DNA of 64,000 nt from CAWFFV01 sp963814985 (GTDB lineage: Bacteria > Chloroflexota > Ktedonobacteria > Ktedonobacterales > Ktedonobacteraceae). The position numbers and the translations under genes were made by a program. Below the pieces are notes generated by a model. The model saw only the letters and a program-made list of their open reading frames with translations. It ran no database searches and was not told the origin of the DNA. This document shows positions 28,034-37,473 of the stretch, piece by piece. Each line of letters begins with the position of its first letter. Position 1 is the stretch's first letter. Location: assembly GCA_963814985.1 (NCBI GenBank), contig CAWFFV010000101.1, forward strand, positions 124,001 to 188,000, given 5' to 3'.

Positions 28034-29797
28034 TTAGACAACATGCTTCCAGTCAACAAGGGCTTCAAAGTGATTAAGCACGGTGGGATCATTATCTGCC
28101 GCCCAGCCATCTGGATGGACCAGGACGTGCTTATGCAAATACAGCAAGGCTACAAGCCACTTGCGTTTACCAGTACCCTCTTGACCACGCAATAACTCGG
28201 CATTGGCATGTTCCAACAAGAAGGTAATAATGGTCAATTGAGCCATACGCTCCACCAGACCACGCATAGGTAACTGAGCACTCTCAGTATCAAGGTTGAC
28301 GAGTTGCTGCAAGCGTTCAGCAAGTTTTTGCAGCAGAATTTGTATTTCCAGAGATACAGGTTTCACAAAGGCATGTTGCAATGACTGCAAACGTTGATAT
28401 AACATTGTAAAAAGGGCTGCATCGGCTCCCTCTTTGGCGATAGCTCGTGCAACATCCAGCACAATCACATTACTAGATCCCTCCCATACCACATTCACAA
28501 TCGCATCACGTAACATACGAGCGTTTACCCATTCCTCTACATAGCCATTACCACCACGCATTTCTAGCGCCTCTAGCGTCACATATTCACCACGCTTGGG
28601 GATATAGTATTTGCAGAGTGGTGTTAAAATACGTAACAAATGACGATCCTCATCTGCTCCACAGCGATCAACACGCTCCAAAACCGCTATCGTCTCAAAT
28701 GCCAGGGCCGCACACCCTTCAATTTCAATGAGCAAATCAACAAGCTGGCGGCGCATCAACGGATGTTCTGCCAGCGGACGTCCAAAAACAACCCTTCCAC
28801 GCGTATGCACCAATGCTTCCAGATAGCTACGGCGCATGGCAGCAAGTGAGCCAATCGCAGCCCAGAGACGAGTGAGATTAATCATTTCGGTCATCTGAAC
28901 AAAGCCATGTTGCAACTCACCCACAAGATACGCCTGTGCGCCATGGAGCGTCACCTCACCTGTCGCCAGCGAGCGTGTGCCCAGTTTATCCTTCAAGCGG
29001 TGAATACTATAAGCATTATGTGTTCCATCATCCAGTGTTTTAGGTACAAGAAATAAACCTAGACCACGTGTTCCTGCAGGTGCTCCTTCTGGGCGAGCTA
29101 GCGTCAGAATACACTCAGCAGAGACATTAGAGCAGAACCACTTATCACCCCAGAGTTCCCATTCTGGCTGAAGTTCTTCCTGTGAGGATTCGTCAACATG
29201 GCATTGCTTTGCTACGGTAGCGGTCAGACCTACATCAGAACCACCTTGCTTCTCTGTAAGAAACATCGCCCCTTGCTTGAGCTCTTGTAAAATTAGTGAA
29301 GTAAGACCAGGCAAGAAGCGTTGTTTGAGGGATTCACTTCCATAGCGTTCAAGCACGCGGGCAAGCGCATCAGTCATCGCAACGGGGCAAAACACTCCCG
29401 ACTCAGCCTGCATACCCAGATACCCCAGCGCAAATTTGACAGACTGTGGCACACGTCCCGGCCAGCCCAATGCACCCTCTCGATGAGAACAGGCGGCAAT
29501 AGCAAACTTCTCATAGACAATTTGCTCCAGTTCGTGATAAGCTGGATGAAAGACCACCTCATCAATACGCTGACCACGCCTATCGAACTGTTTTAGCACA
29601 GGCCCCTGGCAATTTGCAATTTCAGCCAATCCATCCATTCGTTGTGAGGCCACCGAACCCAAAGCAAAGAGAATCGGCTGCGCACGCTCATAGTCCTCGT
29701 TAGAAAGATGGTGGCGCAATAGAAACGATAGGTCTGGATCTGCGGCATAAAAATTTATACCACTGCTCTCAGGCATGAGCTGGTCAAGATTTGCCAT
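28034..29797 (-). CDS. acyl-CoA dehydrogenase family protein, AidB-like
   Basis: This flavoprotein of 587 residues is longer than ordinary acyl-CoA dehydrogenases (about 380) and matches the AidB/isovaleryl-type long branch. MFLTEKQGGSDVG near residue 180 lies at the FAD- and substrate-binding site. WFCSNVSAECILTLAR, LGTRSLATGEVTL and EALEMRGGNGYVEEW near residue 425 follow. The last part (VVWEGSSNVIVLDVARA) is also typical. E. coli AidB is an alkylation-response protein; here a catabolic role is equally possible. The ATG at 29797 is preceded by a weak GGAAC-type site. It stands alone between DUF929 and the histidine phosphatase genes. Confidence 0.87.
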   Translation of the reverse strand: MANLDQLMPESSGINFYAADPDLSFLLRHHLSNEDYERAQPILFALGSVASQRMDGLAEIANCQGPVLKQFDRRGQRIDEVVFHPAYHELEQIVYEKFAIAACSHREGALGWPGRVPQSVKFALGYLGMQAESGVFCPVAMTDALARVLERYGSESLKQRFLPGLTSLILQELKQGAMFLTEKQGGSDVGLTATVAKQCHVDESSQEELQPEWELWGDKWFCSNVSAECILTLARPEGAPAGTRGLGLFLVPKTLDDGTHNAYSIHRLKDKLGTRSLATGEVTLHGAQAYLVGELQHGFVQMTEMINLTRLWAAIGSLAAMRRSYLEALVHTRGRVVFGRPLAEHPLMRRQLVDLLIEIEGCAALAFETIAVLERVDRCGADEDRHLLRILTPLCKYYIPKRGEYVTLEALEMRGGNGYVEEWVNARMLRDAIVNVVWEGSSNVIVLDVARAIAKEGADAALFTMLYQRLQSLQHAFVKPVSLEIQILLQKLAERLQQLVNLDTESAQLPMRGLVERMAQLTIITFLLEHANAELLRGQEGTGKRKWLVALLYLHKHVLVHPDGWAADNDPTVLNHFEALVDWKHVV

Positions 29798-29834
29798 GAT
29801 TTAGTTCCTTTCACCGCAGCGTTCTCTCGCTCCG

Positions 29835-30836
29835 CTACTCCTGTCGTCGCGTCACCATATCACGCGGTGCCGCTACCAGACCCAATTGTAAGCCACCTGG
29901 GCCAACCAGGGCTTTGGGCAAAGATTTCTGGATCTGTGGTACCGGGTCTGCAGTGCAAACATTGGCAGGCTGGTTATTTGTTGCGGCACAAACGGCTGCC
30001 GTCAGATAGTTCGCCGAGCCAAGAATACCCTTGGAGATATCCGTGGTTGGGTCTTTGAGTTGCGTTGCAATATCCTGATAGGACACGTCAATCAGCACTT
30101 GTGGAGAGTAGTAAGAACCTGTCGAGGTCAGTTGATTGCCAATTAGCAGGAATGGGATGCTACCTGCGCTACTTGCCGTGGTATAGGGAGGAGCGTCATA
30201 GGTTTTCGCCAGTTGCGTTTGCGCCGGGGTAGGTGTATCAAGCGGATTTCCATTGTTATCTTGCGTTTCCACTGCAACAAAATCAATGTATTGACTGGTA
30301 TAGGTGCTCTTATGGAAGGTAAACGTCGGGACATTCGACTCGCTAGATGACATCTGTTCGAGCGGACCAAATGTACCAAACCGACTGAGCGCGACGATAA
30401 TTGCCCAACGTTGCGCAGCACAATATGGACAATAGTTGGCTCCCATATATAAGATTTGAGGCTTGCCTGTTGGTCCTTTCAAAGGAGGCTTTCCCGCAGG
30501 AAGAGGATGCAGTAAGTTCTGCGCGCTACCAGTGCCAACGCTTGCCAGTAATTTTGGGTCAATTGTGGTAATAGTCTTAAACACGGCTGAATCCGCTGCT
30601 ACTGTATTTGTACTCTGCTGGTGTGCCAGAAAGAGAAAAATACCAATAACGACTACAACCATCACAAGGATGCCACCTATCAGGAACCAGGGACTTTGAC
30701 CTGATGTGCGTTTCCGTGAACGTCTACTGCGTGATTGCGTTTTTGTATTTTGACCGGCATCCAGTCGTTGCTGCCGTTGCTGCCGTACCTGTTCGCGTCG
30801 TTGAGCGGCTGATGTTTCCTGTTGTTTTTTTGCCAT
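29835..30836 (-). CDS. DUF929 family thioredoxin-like membrane protein
   Basis: This is a 333-residue membrane-anchored protein. The first 45 residues are strongly basic (RQQRQQRLDAGQ, RSRRSRKR), then one helix near residues 50-72 (WFLIGGILVMVVVVIGIFLFL). The extracellular part has ILYMGANYCPYCAAQRW near residue 130, a CPYC thioredoxin-type motif. Later parts (SIPFLLIGNQ, ATNNQPANVCTA) match DUF929. Family members in archaea and Chloroflexi are thought to be disulfide oxidoreductases; the function is not established. The VKOR protein at 43303 could be a redox partner, although it is distant. Confidence 0.85.
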   Translation of the reverse strand: MAKKQQETSAAQRREQVRQQRQQRLDAGQNTKTQSRSRRSRKRTSGQSPWFLIGGILVMVVVVIGIFLFLAHQQSTNTVAADSAVFKTITTIDPKLLASVGTGSAQNLLHPLPAGKPPLKGPTGKPQILYMGANYCPYCAAQRWAIIVALSRFGTFGPLEQMSSSESNVPTFTFHKSTYTSQYIDFVAVETQDNNGNPLDTPTPAQTQLAKTYDAPPYTTASSAGSIPFLLIGNQLTSTGSYYSPQVLIDVSYQDIATQLKDPTTDISKGILGSANYLTAAVCAATNNQPANVCTADPVPQIQKSLPKALVGPGGLQLGLVAAPRDMVTRRQE

Positions 30837-30962
30837 AAAAATCCTCTTTATGCTCTTCAGTTACCAATGGCTACCCCTTCTATTTTAGCATAAGGGGTGA
30901 CACCTGTATATCTCATCTGTACACGAAAAAGCATCATGGTTGTGAACGATCAAAACCACCAG

Positions 30963-30987
30963 AATCAGGCAAATCATCTGCCTGATT
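30963..30987. promoter_or_regulatory. inverted repeat upstream of DUF929 gene
   Basis: Arms AATCAGGCA (30963-30971) and TGCCTGATT (30979-30987) form a 9-bp perfect dyad between the DUF929 start and the tRNA-Glu promoter. It could be an operator for DUF929 or a terminator of unseen transcription. Confidence 0.3.
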
Positions 30988-31016
30988 AGACAAAAACAAC
31001 CAGTAAAAATTTTTTC

Positions 31017-31045
31017 TTGACAAAGTCTAGACAATAGAGTACAAT
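31017..31045 (+). promoter_or_regulatory. promoter of tRNA-Glu
   Basis: A perfect TTGACA (31017-31022) and TACAAT (31040-31045) are separated by 17 bp and end 26 bp before the tRNA. An A/T-rich stretch precedes it, as in strong stable-RNA promoters. Confidence 0.75.
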
Positions 31046-31071
31046 TCTAGCACATGAGCGATAGAGCACTT

Positions 31072-31145
31072 GCCTCGTTCGTCTAGTGGCCTAGGACGCC
31101 GCCCTTTCAAGGCGGAGATCACGGGTTCGACTCCCGTACGAGGTA
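31072..31145 (+). tRNA. tRNA-Glu (TTC)
   Basis: The full cloverleaf is visible: acceptor GCCTCGT/ACGAGGT with a G-T first pair, anticodon stem CCGCC/GGCGG around the loop CTTTCAA with anticodon TTC (31106-31108), and T-arm ACGGG-TTCGACT-CCCGT. CCA is not encoded. The D-arm GTCTAGTGGCCTAGGAC is typical of Glu. Confidence 0.97.
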
Positions 31146-31155
31146 TTATTTAGCA

Positions 31156-31190
31156 GAGCAGCCTGACATATTTCATCAGTCAGGCTGCTC
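31156..31190 (+). terminator. stem-loop after tRNA-Glu
   Basis: Arms GAGCAGCCTGAC (31156-31167) and GTCAGGCTGCTC (31179-31190) form a perfect 12-bp stem ten bases after the tRNA. The T-run beyond is poor, but the location fits a terminator for the single-gene transcript. Confidence 0.6.
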
Positions 31191-31243
31191 TCACGTTTGA
31201 GCCACCCCAAAAGCCTGTACAACTATTGAAAGGCTGGTGACAG

Positions 31244-32489
31244 ATGATTAGCGTAGAAGAGGCACTGGAGTGTATTCTTGCAGAAATTTCGCCATTGAAT
31301 GTGGTACAGGTTCCACTGCCAGCGTCTCTTGGGTTAGTACTGGCGCAAGATATCGTCGCTCAAGAAGATATTCCTCCCTTCAATAACTCTGCAATGGATG
31401 GTTTTGCACTCCTCAGCAAAGATAGTCAGGCACACGGTGGAACTCCCCCCCGCCTACAAGTCACAGGTGAAGTCGCCGCAGGATATATTGCAGATCATGC
31501 TGTCGAGAAAGGCACTGCTATGCGGATCATGACCGGCGCATGCGTGCCACCAGGAGCCGACACAGGTAATCCAGGTGGAGCTAACCCGCTCCGATGGGCC
31601 GAAAAGTGAGTGGGTAGAGGTGTTACAAGAGGTCGCTCCTGGGAATAACATTCGTCCTGCGGGTGAAGATATGCGTCGTGGACAAACGGTATTGTTACGC
31701 GGTACTGAGATTGGGGTATGGGAGATTGGAATCCTCGCCACTCTTGGTTGGAACAACGTCCCTGTCGTTCGTCGCCCACGTATCGCAATCCTGGGCACAG
31801 GTGACGAGGTTATTGACGTAAATGAACCACTACAACCAGGGAAGATTCGTAACAGCAACAGTTACCTCCTTGAGGCCGCAGTACGACGAGGAGGGGCCGA
31901 AGCGTATCGCCTGGGCGTGGCTCGTGACACCATCGAGAGCTTGCGTGAAAAGTTCAGTGAGGCCATTACCTATGACCTTATTCTGACCACTGGTGGTGTC
32001 TCTGTTGGTGATTTCGATCTGGTGAAGAAGATCATGCAAGAACAGGGTACGATCAATTTCTGGCAGGTCAATATGCGACCAGGTAAGCCACTGGCCTTTG
32101 GTCATATCAATGGAGTACCATTACTCGGATTGCCTGGCAACCCTGTCTCAAGTGCGGTAACCTTCGCCTTATTTGGCTCTCCAGCGATACGTAAGCTACA
32201 AGGTCATACACGTCTGGTGAAGCCACAGGTAACAGCTACTGTGGCACATGGAATACAGGGAACAACACGCCGTCACTATGTACGCGCTCATGTAGAGTGG
32301 CATGATGGTCACTTTCTCGCCCAGACTACCGGCAATCAGGGTTCTCACATCATGACCTCCCTACTCAACACTAACGCCCTGGTTATTGTGCCAGAAGGCT
32401 GCCCAGGTATACATCCAGGCGATACAGCACAAGCTCTCATGCTTGACTGGCCCGAAGTCAAACAAGTGACTTCACGCTCATGGCTATAA
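31244..32489 (+). CDS. moeA: molybdopterin molybdenumtransferase, frameshifted at 31565-31566
   Basis: This enzyme inserts molybdate into adenylylated molybdopterin. The N-terminus has DIPPFNNSAMDGFAL. After the shift the frame continues through RIAILGTGDE, TTGGVSVGDFDLVK near residue 245 and LPGNPVSSAVTF near residue 300, all classic MoeA motifs. The frame breaks at 31565, where one extra G separates PPGADT from VIQVELTR. The 1246-nt length fits one gained base. The corrected protein has about 414 residues, normal for MoeA. The molybdoenzyme at 13231 is a likely client. No other moa/moe gene lies close. Confidence 0.92.
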
Positions 32490-32516
32490 GATAGCAGAGG
32501 GGGTCTCGACTTTCCC

Positions 32517-33542
32517 TCAGAGACGATAGCGTAGCTGGTCGCGAGAAAGATGCAATAGAGCAGCGGCACGAACCTGATTACCACGACAGAGATCAAGAGC
32601 TTCCTGGATGAAAATACGCTCAATACTGTCCAGAAAAACTGGTAGATCGATACCATCCGGGGGGAGATGTAACTGCTGCCGTATCTCTTGTAAGCGTTGT
32701 GGGGCGCCCATTGCGCTCTGGCATAGAGATTGTGGCAAGTCTCTTGGAAGAATTACATTGTCATTACACAAAATCTGACCGTGCTGGATAGCGCTGCGTA
32801 ACTCACGAACATTACCAGGCCAATGATAGCGTAGCGATAATGCCAGGGCTTCCTGGCTCATATGTAACGGTTCTGCTCCCTCGGTACTATAGAGTTGCAA
32901 AAAATGCTTTACTAGCGGCTCAATATCTTCTGGGCGCTCCCGTAGCGGTGGCAAAGAGATAGCCATGACCTTTAAGCGGTAAAAGAGGTCGTCTCGAAAG
33001 GCTTTATGGGCTATAGCGGATGGCAAATCCACATTCGTGGCGGAGATTATACGGAGATCGACGTGAATTTCTTTAGTACTACCCACACGGCGAAAACTTT
33101 GCGTTTCGAGAAAGCGCAAGAGTTTTGCTTGTAAGACAAAAGGCATCGAGCCTATTTCATCGAGGAAAAGGGTTCCACCATCGGCCCGCAAGAGATGGCC
33201 TTCACGAGAAACCCTGGCATCGGTAAAAGCACCAGCCTCTACACCAAATAGTTCCGTTTCCAGCAATGTCTCAGGGATAGCAGCACAGTTAATAGGAACA
33301 AATTGGTGGGTAGCACGATTACTTAGTTCATGGATTGCTCGCGCAACAACATCCTTGCCTGTTCCACTCTCGCCTTGCAACAGAACCGTTGTTGGATGCA
33401 TCGCTACCTGACGTACTATCGTCGCAACATCACGCATAGCGGCACTACGCCCGATGATCATTCCAGCTAGAAGATGATCACCATCAGGATTTTCAAACGG
33501 TTCATGACAAAATGACGCTTCCTGCCCTTTCACACCTACCAT
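32517..33542 (-). CDS. AAA+ sigma-54-activator-like regulator with GAFTDA variant
   Basis: This is a 341-residue regulator. The AAA+ domain has Walker A GESGTGKD at residues 57-64, loop 1 GAFTDA at 104-109, Walker B GGTLFLDEIGSM near 128, the sensor motif RIISATN, and FRDDLFYRL with the arginine finger. A Fis-type helix-turn-helix (IQEALDLCRGNQVRAAALL with LSRDQLRYRL) ends the protein. Sigma-54 activators use GAFTGA to contact sigma-54; GAFTDA may mean reduced or absent dependence. There is no receiver or GAF domain, only about 28 residues before the ATPase. The start is the ATG at 33542 or the GTG nine bases on. The DUF4388 gene ends 34 bp upstream on the same strand, suggesting an operon. 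Confidence 0.85.
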   Translation of the reverse strand: MVGVKGQEASFCHEPFENPDGDHLLAGMIIGRSAAMRDVATIVRQVAMHPTTVLLQGESGTGKDVVARAIHELSNRATHQFVPINCAAIPETLLETELFGVEAGAFTDARVSREGHLLRADGGTLFLDEIGSMPFVLQAKLLRFLETQSFRRVGSTKEIHVDLRIISATNVDLPSAIAHKAFRDDLFYRLKVMAISLPPLRERPEDIEPLVKHFLQLYSTEGAEPLHMSQEALALSLRYHWPGNVRELRSAIQHGQILCNDNVILPRDLPQSLCQSAMGAPQRLQEIRQQLHLPPDGIDLPVFLDSIERIFIQEALDLCRGNQVRAAALLHLSRDQLRYRL

Positions 33543-33576
33543 CCCTTCAGCAAGACCAGAAACCTGGGATACCCCG

Positions 33577-34889
33577 TTAATTTCCGCCTCTTAGCGCATA
33601 CAAATCATAGACACCACTAGACGACGCGAGTGGCCCATTAGAAGACAAGGGTTGCAAGGGTTGGGGATTGGCAATCCAACCGCGTCCTGGTACAAAGGTC
33701 GCCCCATTGCCACCATTTCCCCACTGCGACTGCGTTTCGCAGGGGACAGAAGAAGCAAACGATGGCGACAATCCCTCTCCTGGAGGTAAAGTCGCTGACC
33801 AGGGTGGTGTTGTAGTAGCGGCATAGCCAGGAGCTACATAGCCATTATTAAATAGAGTTGACAAGATCTCTCGAGATAGGTGAAAATTCATTCATCTGGA
33901 CTGGCCCTGGTAAGGAGAGATGTAATAAGCCTTCAGCAATCAACTCGCCCGCTACCTTACATACCCATTCAGGGGTCATCCCCAATTCCTGGCAGGCCGC
34001 TAGCAACGAGGAACGACCATCCACTCGTGTCAGGAGTCTCCATTGCTCTGGCGTCAACTGCTTCGAAGGGTTGCTCTCACGTAACGCGGAGAGGTCGGCT
34101 GCCATGAGAATCATATCAGGGCGCATAAACGATGTATCAATGCTACTTTGGCGTTGATGGCACCTGTACCTGTATAGGCTCTGATACCCTTACAGGAGGA
34201 GACATAGAAGCAGGATTCTCACCACGCAAACCAGCGAACATCGGTGATGAAGACTCAGTCAAGGGTAATGCCATTTCTGTAGAGGAAGATCCAGACAGGA
34301 ATTGTGAAGGATTGGTCAATGTAGGGGGACCAGACATGTCGGCTATCCCTGGCTGTCCGGCCTGTAGGACACCAGATGATGTTGCATTATAAAGAGGTTG
34401 GGTTGATCGTGAAACTCGAGGATATGTAGGAATTGCGGACAACAAAGAAGAGATGGATACAGAAACAAGCAAACGGTCAGGCGCTACGGCATCTTCTTCA
34501 AAGTAGATCTCGCCAGAGGACCACATGAGAAGAGCCTGTAATACTTCAGTAGCTTTCCTGGTGAACCATCCTCGCAACTCCTCATGTCCTACATGTCCTA
34601 GATCCATGAGCGTCAGCGCCATGCGAGTTTCACTGAATTGTATGGGTCCTAATAAAAGCAGCGTTTCTTGCAAAGCTTGTGTCGAAATAACCCCATCGTT
34701 TCGTAATCTCTCTCCAAGAGTCATATTCGTACGAACAGGGCCAATGCAGACCAGATGTCCCGCCTGGAAGTACAATTCAACCCATTGCATTTCCTGTTTT
34801 ACTTGAAGCAAGCCAGTCTTCGCGTATCTCTCGACTCGCTGCAGCACAAGCGACAAATCCAACTGCTCTAATGTACCTAGTAATGACAC
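33577..34889 (-). CDS. DUF4388 (PATAN-like) protein with disordered linker, frameshifted twice
   Basis: Residues 1-145 match DUF4388: MSLLGTLEQLDLSLVLQRV, TGLLQVKQEMQWVELYFQAG, LGERLRNDGVIS and ATEVLQALLMWSSGEIYFEE. A Pro/Ser-rich linker follows. A winged-helix-like part (LTPEQWRLLTRVDGRSSLLAACQELGM) and a Pro/Gly-rich tail end the protein. The frame breaks near 34144-34148 and again near 33864-33873, each by one extra base. The 1313-nt length (two over a multiple of three) agrees. Corrected length is about 436 residues. DUF4388 proteins are common in Myxococcota, Chloroflexi and cyanobacteria, often encoded with MglA-type GTPases, as seen 3 kb away. Confidence 0.78.
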
Positions 34890-35147
34890 AGTTCTTCACC
34901 ATCCATATCCAACAAACGATTCCTGGTAAGCAGCGTACTCACGACTCTCCATAGATAGAGACGCTAGCACAAGAACCCACTACAAAAACTGTCACACAGA
35001 TATGGTTATACATATACTATAGTTTGATACTCTTGACCATACAGCCGACAATCCCTGACCGTCATTGCCTGAGGTGGGGCAGATTCCCTGGCATCTGAGA
35101 GAAGAGAAGCCAGGAAATCAACTAAGGAAAGCCCCACACCCTTGATA
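34890..35147. other. intergenic region upstream of DUF4388
   Basis: This stretch must hold the promoter of the DUF4388/AAA+ operon on the minus strand. No gene or repeat copy is seen. Confidence 0.35.
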
Positions 35148-35231
35148 CGGAGGGAGAGGGATTCGAACCCCCGGGGCGGTTAACCCAGCTGTTTTCAAGA
35201 CAGCCGCAATAGTCCACTCTGCCATCCCTCC
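35148..35231 (-). tRNA. tRNA-Ser (TGA)
   Basis: The acceptor stem GGAGGGA/TCCCTCC, anticodon loop CTTGAAA with anticodon TGA (35197-35195) and the long variable arm identify a class II serine tRNA. CCA is not encoded. It lies about 120 bp downstream of serS on the same strand, so tRNA and synthetase may share control. Confidence 0.96.
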
Positions 35232-35350
35232 ACACATAGTGTACCACAACCGTGACCAGTTTTGGAAGAGGTCATGAGAAATTCGTTAGTGACGGTGTTT
35301 ATTCTCAGTCCTATGTATGCTCATCAATAACCTTTCCAGGCTATCTCAGC

Positions 35351-36623
35351 TTACTCACGTGGAGGAAAAAGCAAGGCATTTCCCATATATGGGCGTAGGA
35401 CTTTTGGTATAACTACAGAACCATCGGCCTGTTGATATGTTTCCAAAATGGCCGCCATCGTGCGCCCTACGGCTAATCCCGATGCATTCAAGGTATGTAC
35501 ATACTCTGCACGAGCACTACTTGCTGGCCGATATTTGATATTGGCACGACGTGCCTGAAACGTTTCACAATTACTGGCTGAAGAAATCTCTACATAGCGT
35601 TGCTGGCCTGCCATCCACACCTCCACATCGATGGTTTTGGCAGAGGCAAAGGGCAGGTTTCCTACCGAGAGTTCTACCACACGATAAGGTAACTCCAGGT
35701 GACGCAGGATAGCTTCTGCATGTAGAACCATCTGTTCGAGTGCCTCGTATGAACTCTGTGGGACAACCAACTGAAATAGTTCCACGTTATTAAATTGATG
35801 GAGGCGTAACAACCCCCGTGTCTGTGAGGCTGATCCCACTTCACGTCGAAACGCCGTTGTCCAGGCCACATAACGCAGGGGAAGTAGATCTGCCGACAGA
35901 ATGCTGTCGCAATGCATACCTACCAGCGGCACTTCAGCAGTCAGGATTCAGATACAGTTCATCTTCAGCACAGGCATAGGCCTGATCTTCAAATTTTGGG
36001 AGTTGCGCTGCTCCTAACATCACCGAACGTTTCACAAGCAGAGGTGGCATAATCTCGGTATACCCATGTTGCCGTGTATGTACATCAAGCATAAATGAGA
36101 TCAGCGCGCGCTCCAGTCGTGCTCCAGCGCCTTTCAGAAGCACAAAGCGATTACCAGCAATCCTGGTACCACCCTCAACATCGATGAGTCCTAAACGTTC
36201 ACCTACATCCCAGTGAGCTTTTGGCTCAAAGTGAAACGAGAGAGGATTTCCCCAGTTCCGTAGTTCGTGATTTTCCTGCGCACCATCACTCTCCGGTACA
36301 CTCTGATGAGGGAAGTTCGGCAAGCTTAGCAAAAGCGGTCGGAGACGAGTATCAATATCAGTAATCTGTATCTCAAGTTGTCGGATGTCTCGTATCGTGG
36401 CCTTCATCTGTTGATTGAGAGTTGGACGATCCTCAAGAGGCCATGTACGTAACACATCCTTCAGTTCTCGCAATGAAGCGTAAAGACCATCCTTACGCGT
36501 GACCAGACCACGCCACTGCTCTGCCAAACGAAGTATCTCATCAATATTACCAGACTCACACCGTCGCCGCAAAACTTCACGCACCAATTGCGGATGTTGA
36601 CAAATAAAATCAAGGCTTAACAT
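35351..36623 (-). CDS. serS: seryl-tRNA synthetase, frameshifted at 35940-35944
   Basis: This class II synthetase charges tRNA-Ser. The N-terminal coiled-coil arm (residues about 1-110) has LVREVLRRRCESGN. The catalytic part has GGTRIAGNRFVLLKGAGARLERALISFM (motif 1 region), then after the shift LPLRYVAWTTAFRREVGSA (motif 2) and ANIKYRP...EYVHTLNASGLAVGRT (motif 3). One extra base near 35940-35944 breaks the frame between ELYLNP and AEVPL; removing it gives LNPTAEVPL as in other SerRS. The 1273-nt length fits. The corrected protein has about 423 residues, normal for SerRS. Such a gene should be essential, so a sequencing error is likely. Confidence 0.93.
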
Positions 36624-36693
36624 AACAGGTATAGTATAGCATATAGTACAGTCATATCATTGCATGGTCAGTGAGATATGCGCTACACTATAC

Positions 36694-36973
36694 AGTAACT
36701 ACTCAGCCTTTGTTCCAGATTCCTCAGTGCCATAGGCGCTTCGCAGGCCCATGAGTCATCCCAGTAACTATTCAGGTGTTCTCACCACCTACGGTGGCTC
36801 GCCCTCGTTTTGTTGGCAGTGGCAGGGTTTGCGGCGCAAACCCTGCCACTGCCAACAAAACCTACGAAGCGCCTGTGGCGCTGAGGAATCTGGAAAAGGA
36901 GACCTGAATAGTTACCGGGATGACTCATGAAGAGTGAGCCACCGTCGGTCGTAAGGAGATCTGAAGAGTCACC
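36694..36973 (-). repeat. older cloverleaf element copy F', interrupted by copy F
   Basis: Left half 36694-36749 reads AGTAACTACTCAGCC with a decayed AGTGCC/GGCGCT side hairpin. Right half 36930-36973 reads GAGCCACCGTCGGTCG then AGATCTGAAGAGTCAC. Together they are a reverse-orientation copy whose centre has been replaced by the insertion of copy F. Confidence 0.75.
36750..36929 (+). mobile_element. cloverleaf palindromic element, copy F, complete 180-bp insertion
   Basis: Terminal inverted repeats of 28 bp (36750-36777 and 36902-36929) match with one mismatch and begin CATGAGTCATCCC. Inside are side hairpin CCACC-TAC-GGTGG, central hairpin with perfect 27-bp arms at 36807-36833 and 36835-36861, and side hairpin AGCGCC-TGT-GGCGCT near 36868-36882. 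It sits inside an older copy, which defines its ends and shows that it moves. No transposase is encoded. Confidence 0.8.
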
Positions 36974-37001
36974 AACCTACTAAAACCAAAGAGCAGAGCG
37001 C

Positions 37002-37472
37002 ATGATCACGATTATCAAACGCAATCCACAAGGTGAGGCAACAGTTCAGTACCAGGGTGAAATCATCAAGCATTTCTCTTATGGGATCATTATCGAGGCC
37101 ATCTGGACCGGGATGACAAAGGATTTGGGTTATACCAGCTTTGAACCAGGAGACCACTTTACCGAGTACTTCTACACAGATCGCTGGTTCAATATCTTCG
37201 ATATCAGAAGCACAAATGGCCTGCGCAAAGGCTGGTACTGTAACGTCACTGAACCGGCCATCCTCTTTGAGGATCACATAGAACAGGTCGATCTTATTTT
37301 AGATGTGTGGGTCAACCCAACAGGAGAAGCACTTCTCCTGGATGAAGATGAATTCGCCGCCAGTACTACCCTCAGCAATGAGCAACGTAGCGCGGCCCAA
37401 CAAGGGCTGCGAGCACTCTTACACACGCTGGCAACCCGACAAGAAGCTTTTTCAGCTATTGCAGATACGTAA
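37002..37472 (+). CDS. DUF402 family protein
   Basis: This is a 156-residue soluble protein of the DUF402/FomD-like family. The family motifs are YFYTDRWFNIFDI near residue 62, RKGWYCNVTEPA near residue 80, and QVDLILDVWVNPTGEALLLDEDEF near residue 100. The last carries the acidic residues that bind metal in characterised members. Such members hydrolyse nucleoside di- or triphosphates or related phosphodiesters. The start ATG at 37002 has only a weak ribosome site. It converges with the MglA-type GTPase gene, ending two bases before that gene's stop. Confidence 0.85.
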   Translation: MITIIKRNPQGEATVQYQGEIIKHFSYGIIIEAIWTGMTKDLGYTSFEPGDHFTEYFYTDRWFNIFDIRSTNGLRKGWYCNVTEPAILFEDHIEQVDLILDVWVNPTGEALLLDEDEFAASTTLSNEQRSAAQQGLRALLHTLATRQEAFSAIADT

Positions 37473-37473
37473 G

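Noticed and set aside
35930..35950. Programmed frameshift in serS as in prfB
   Set aside because: There is no slippery codon with stop and no internal ribosome-like stimulator. The same type of one-base change occurs in many unrelated genes, pointing to sequence error.
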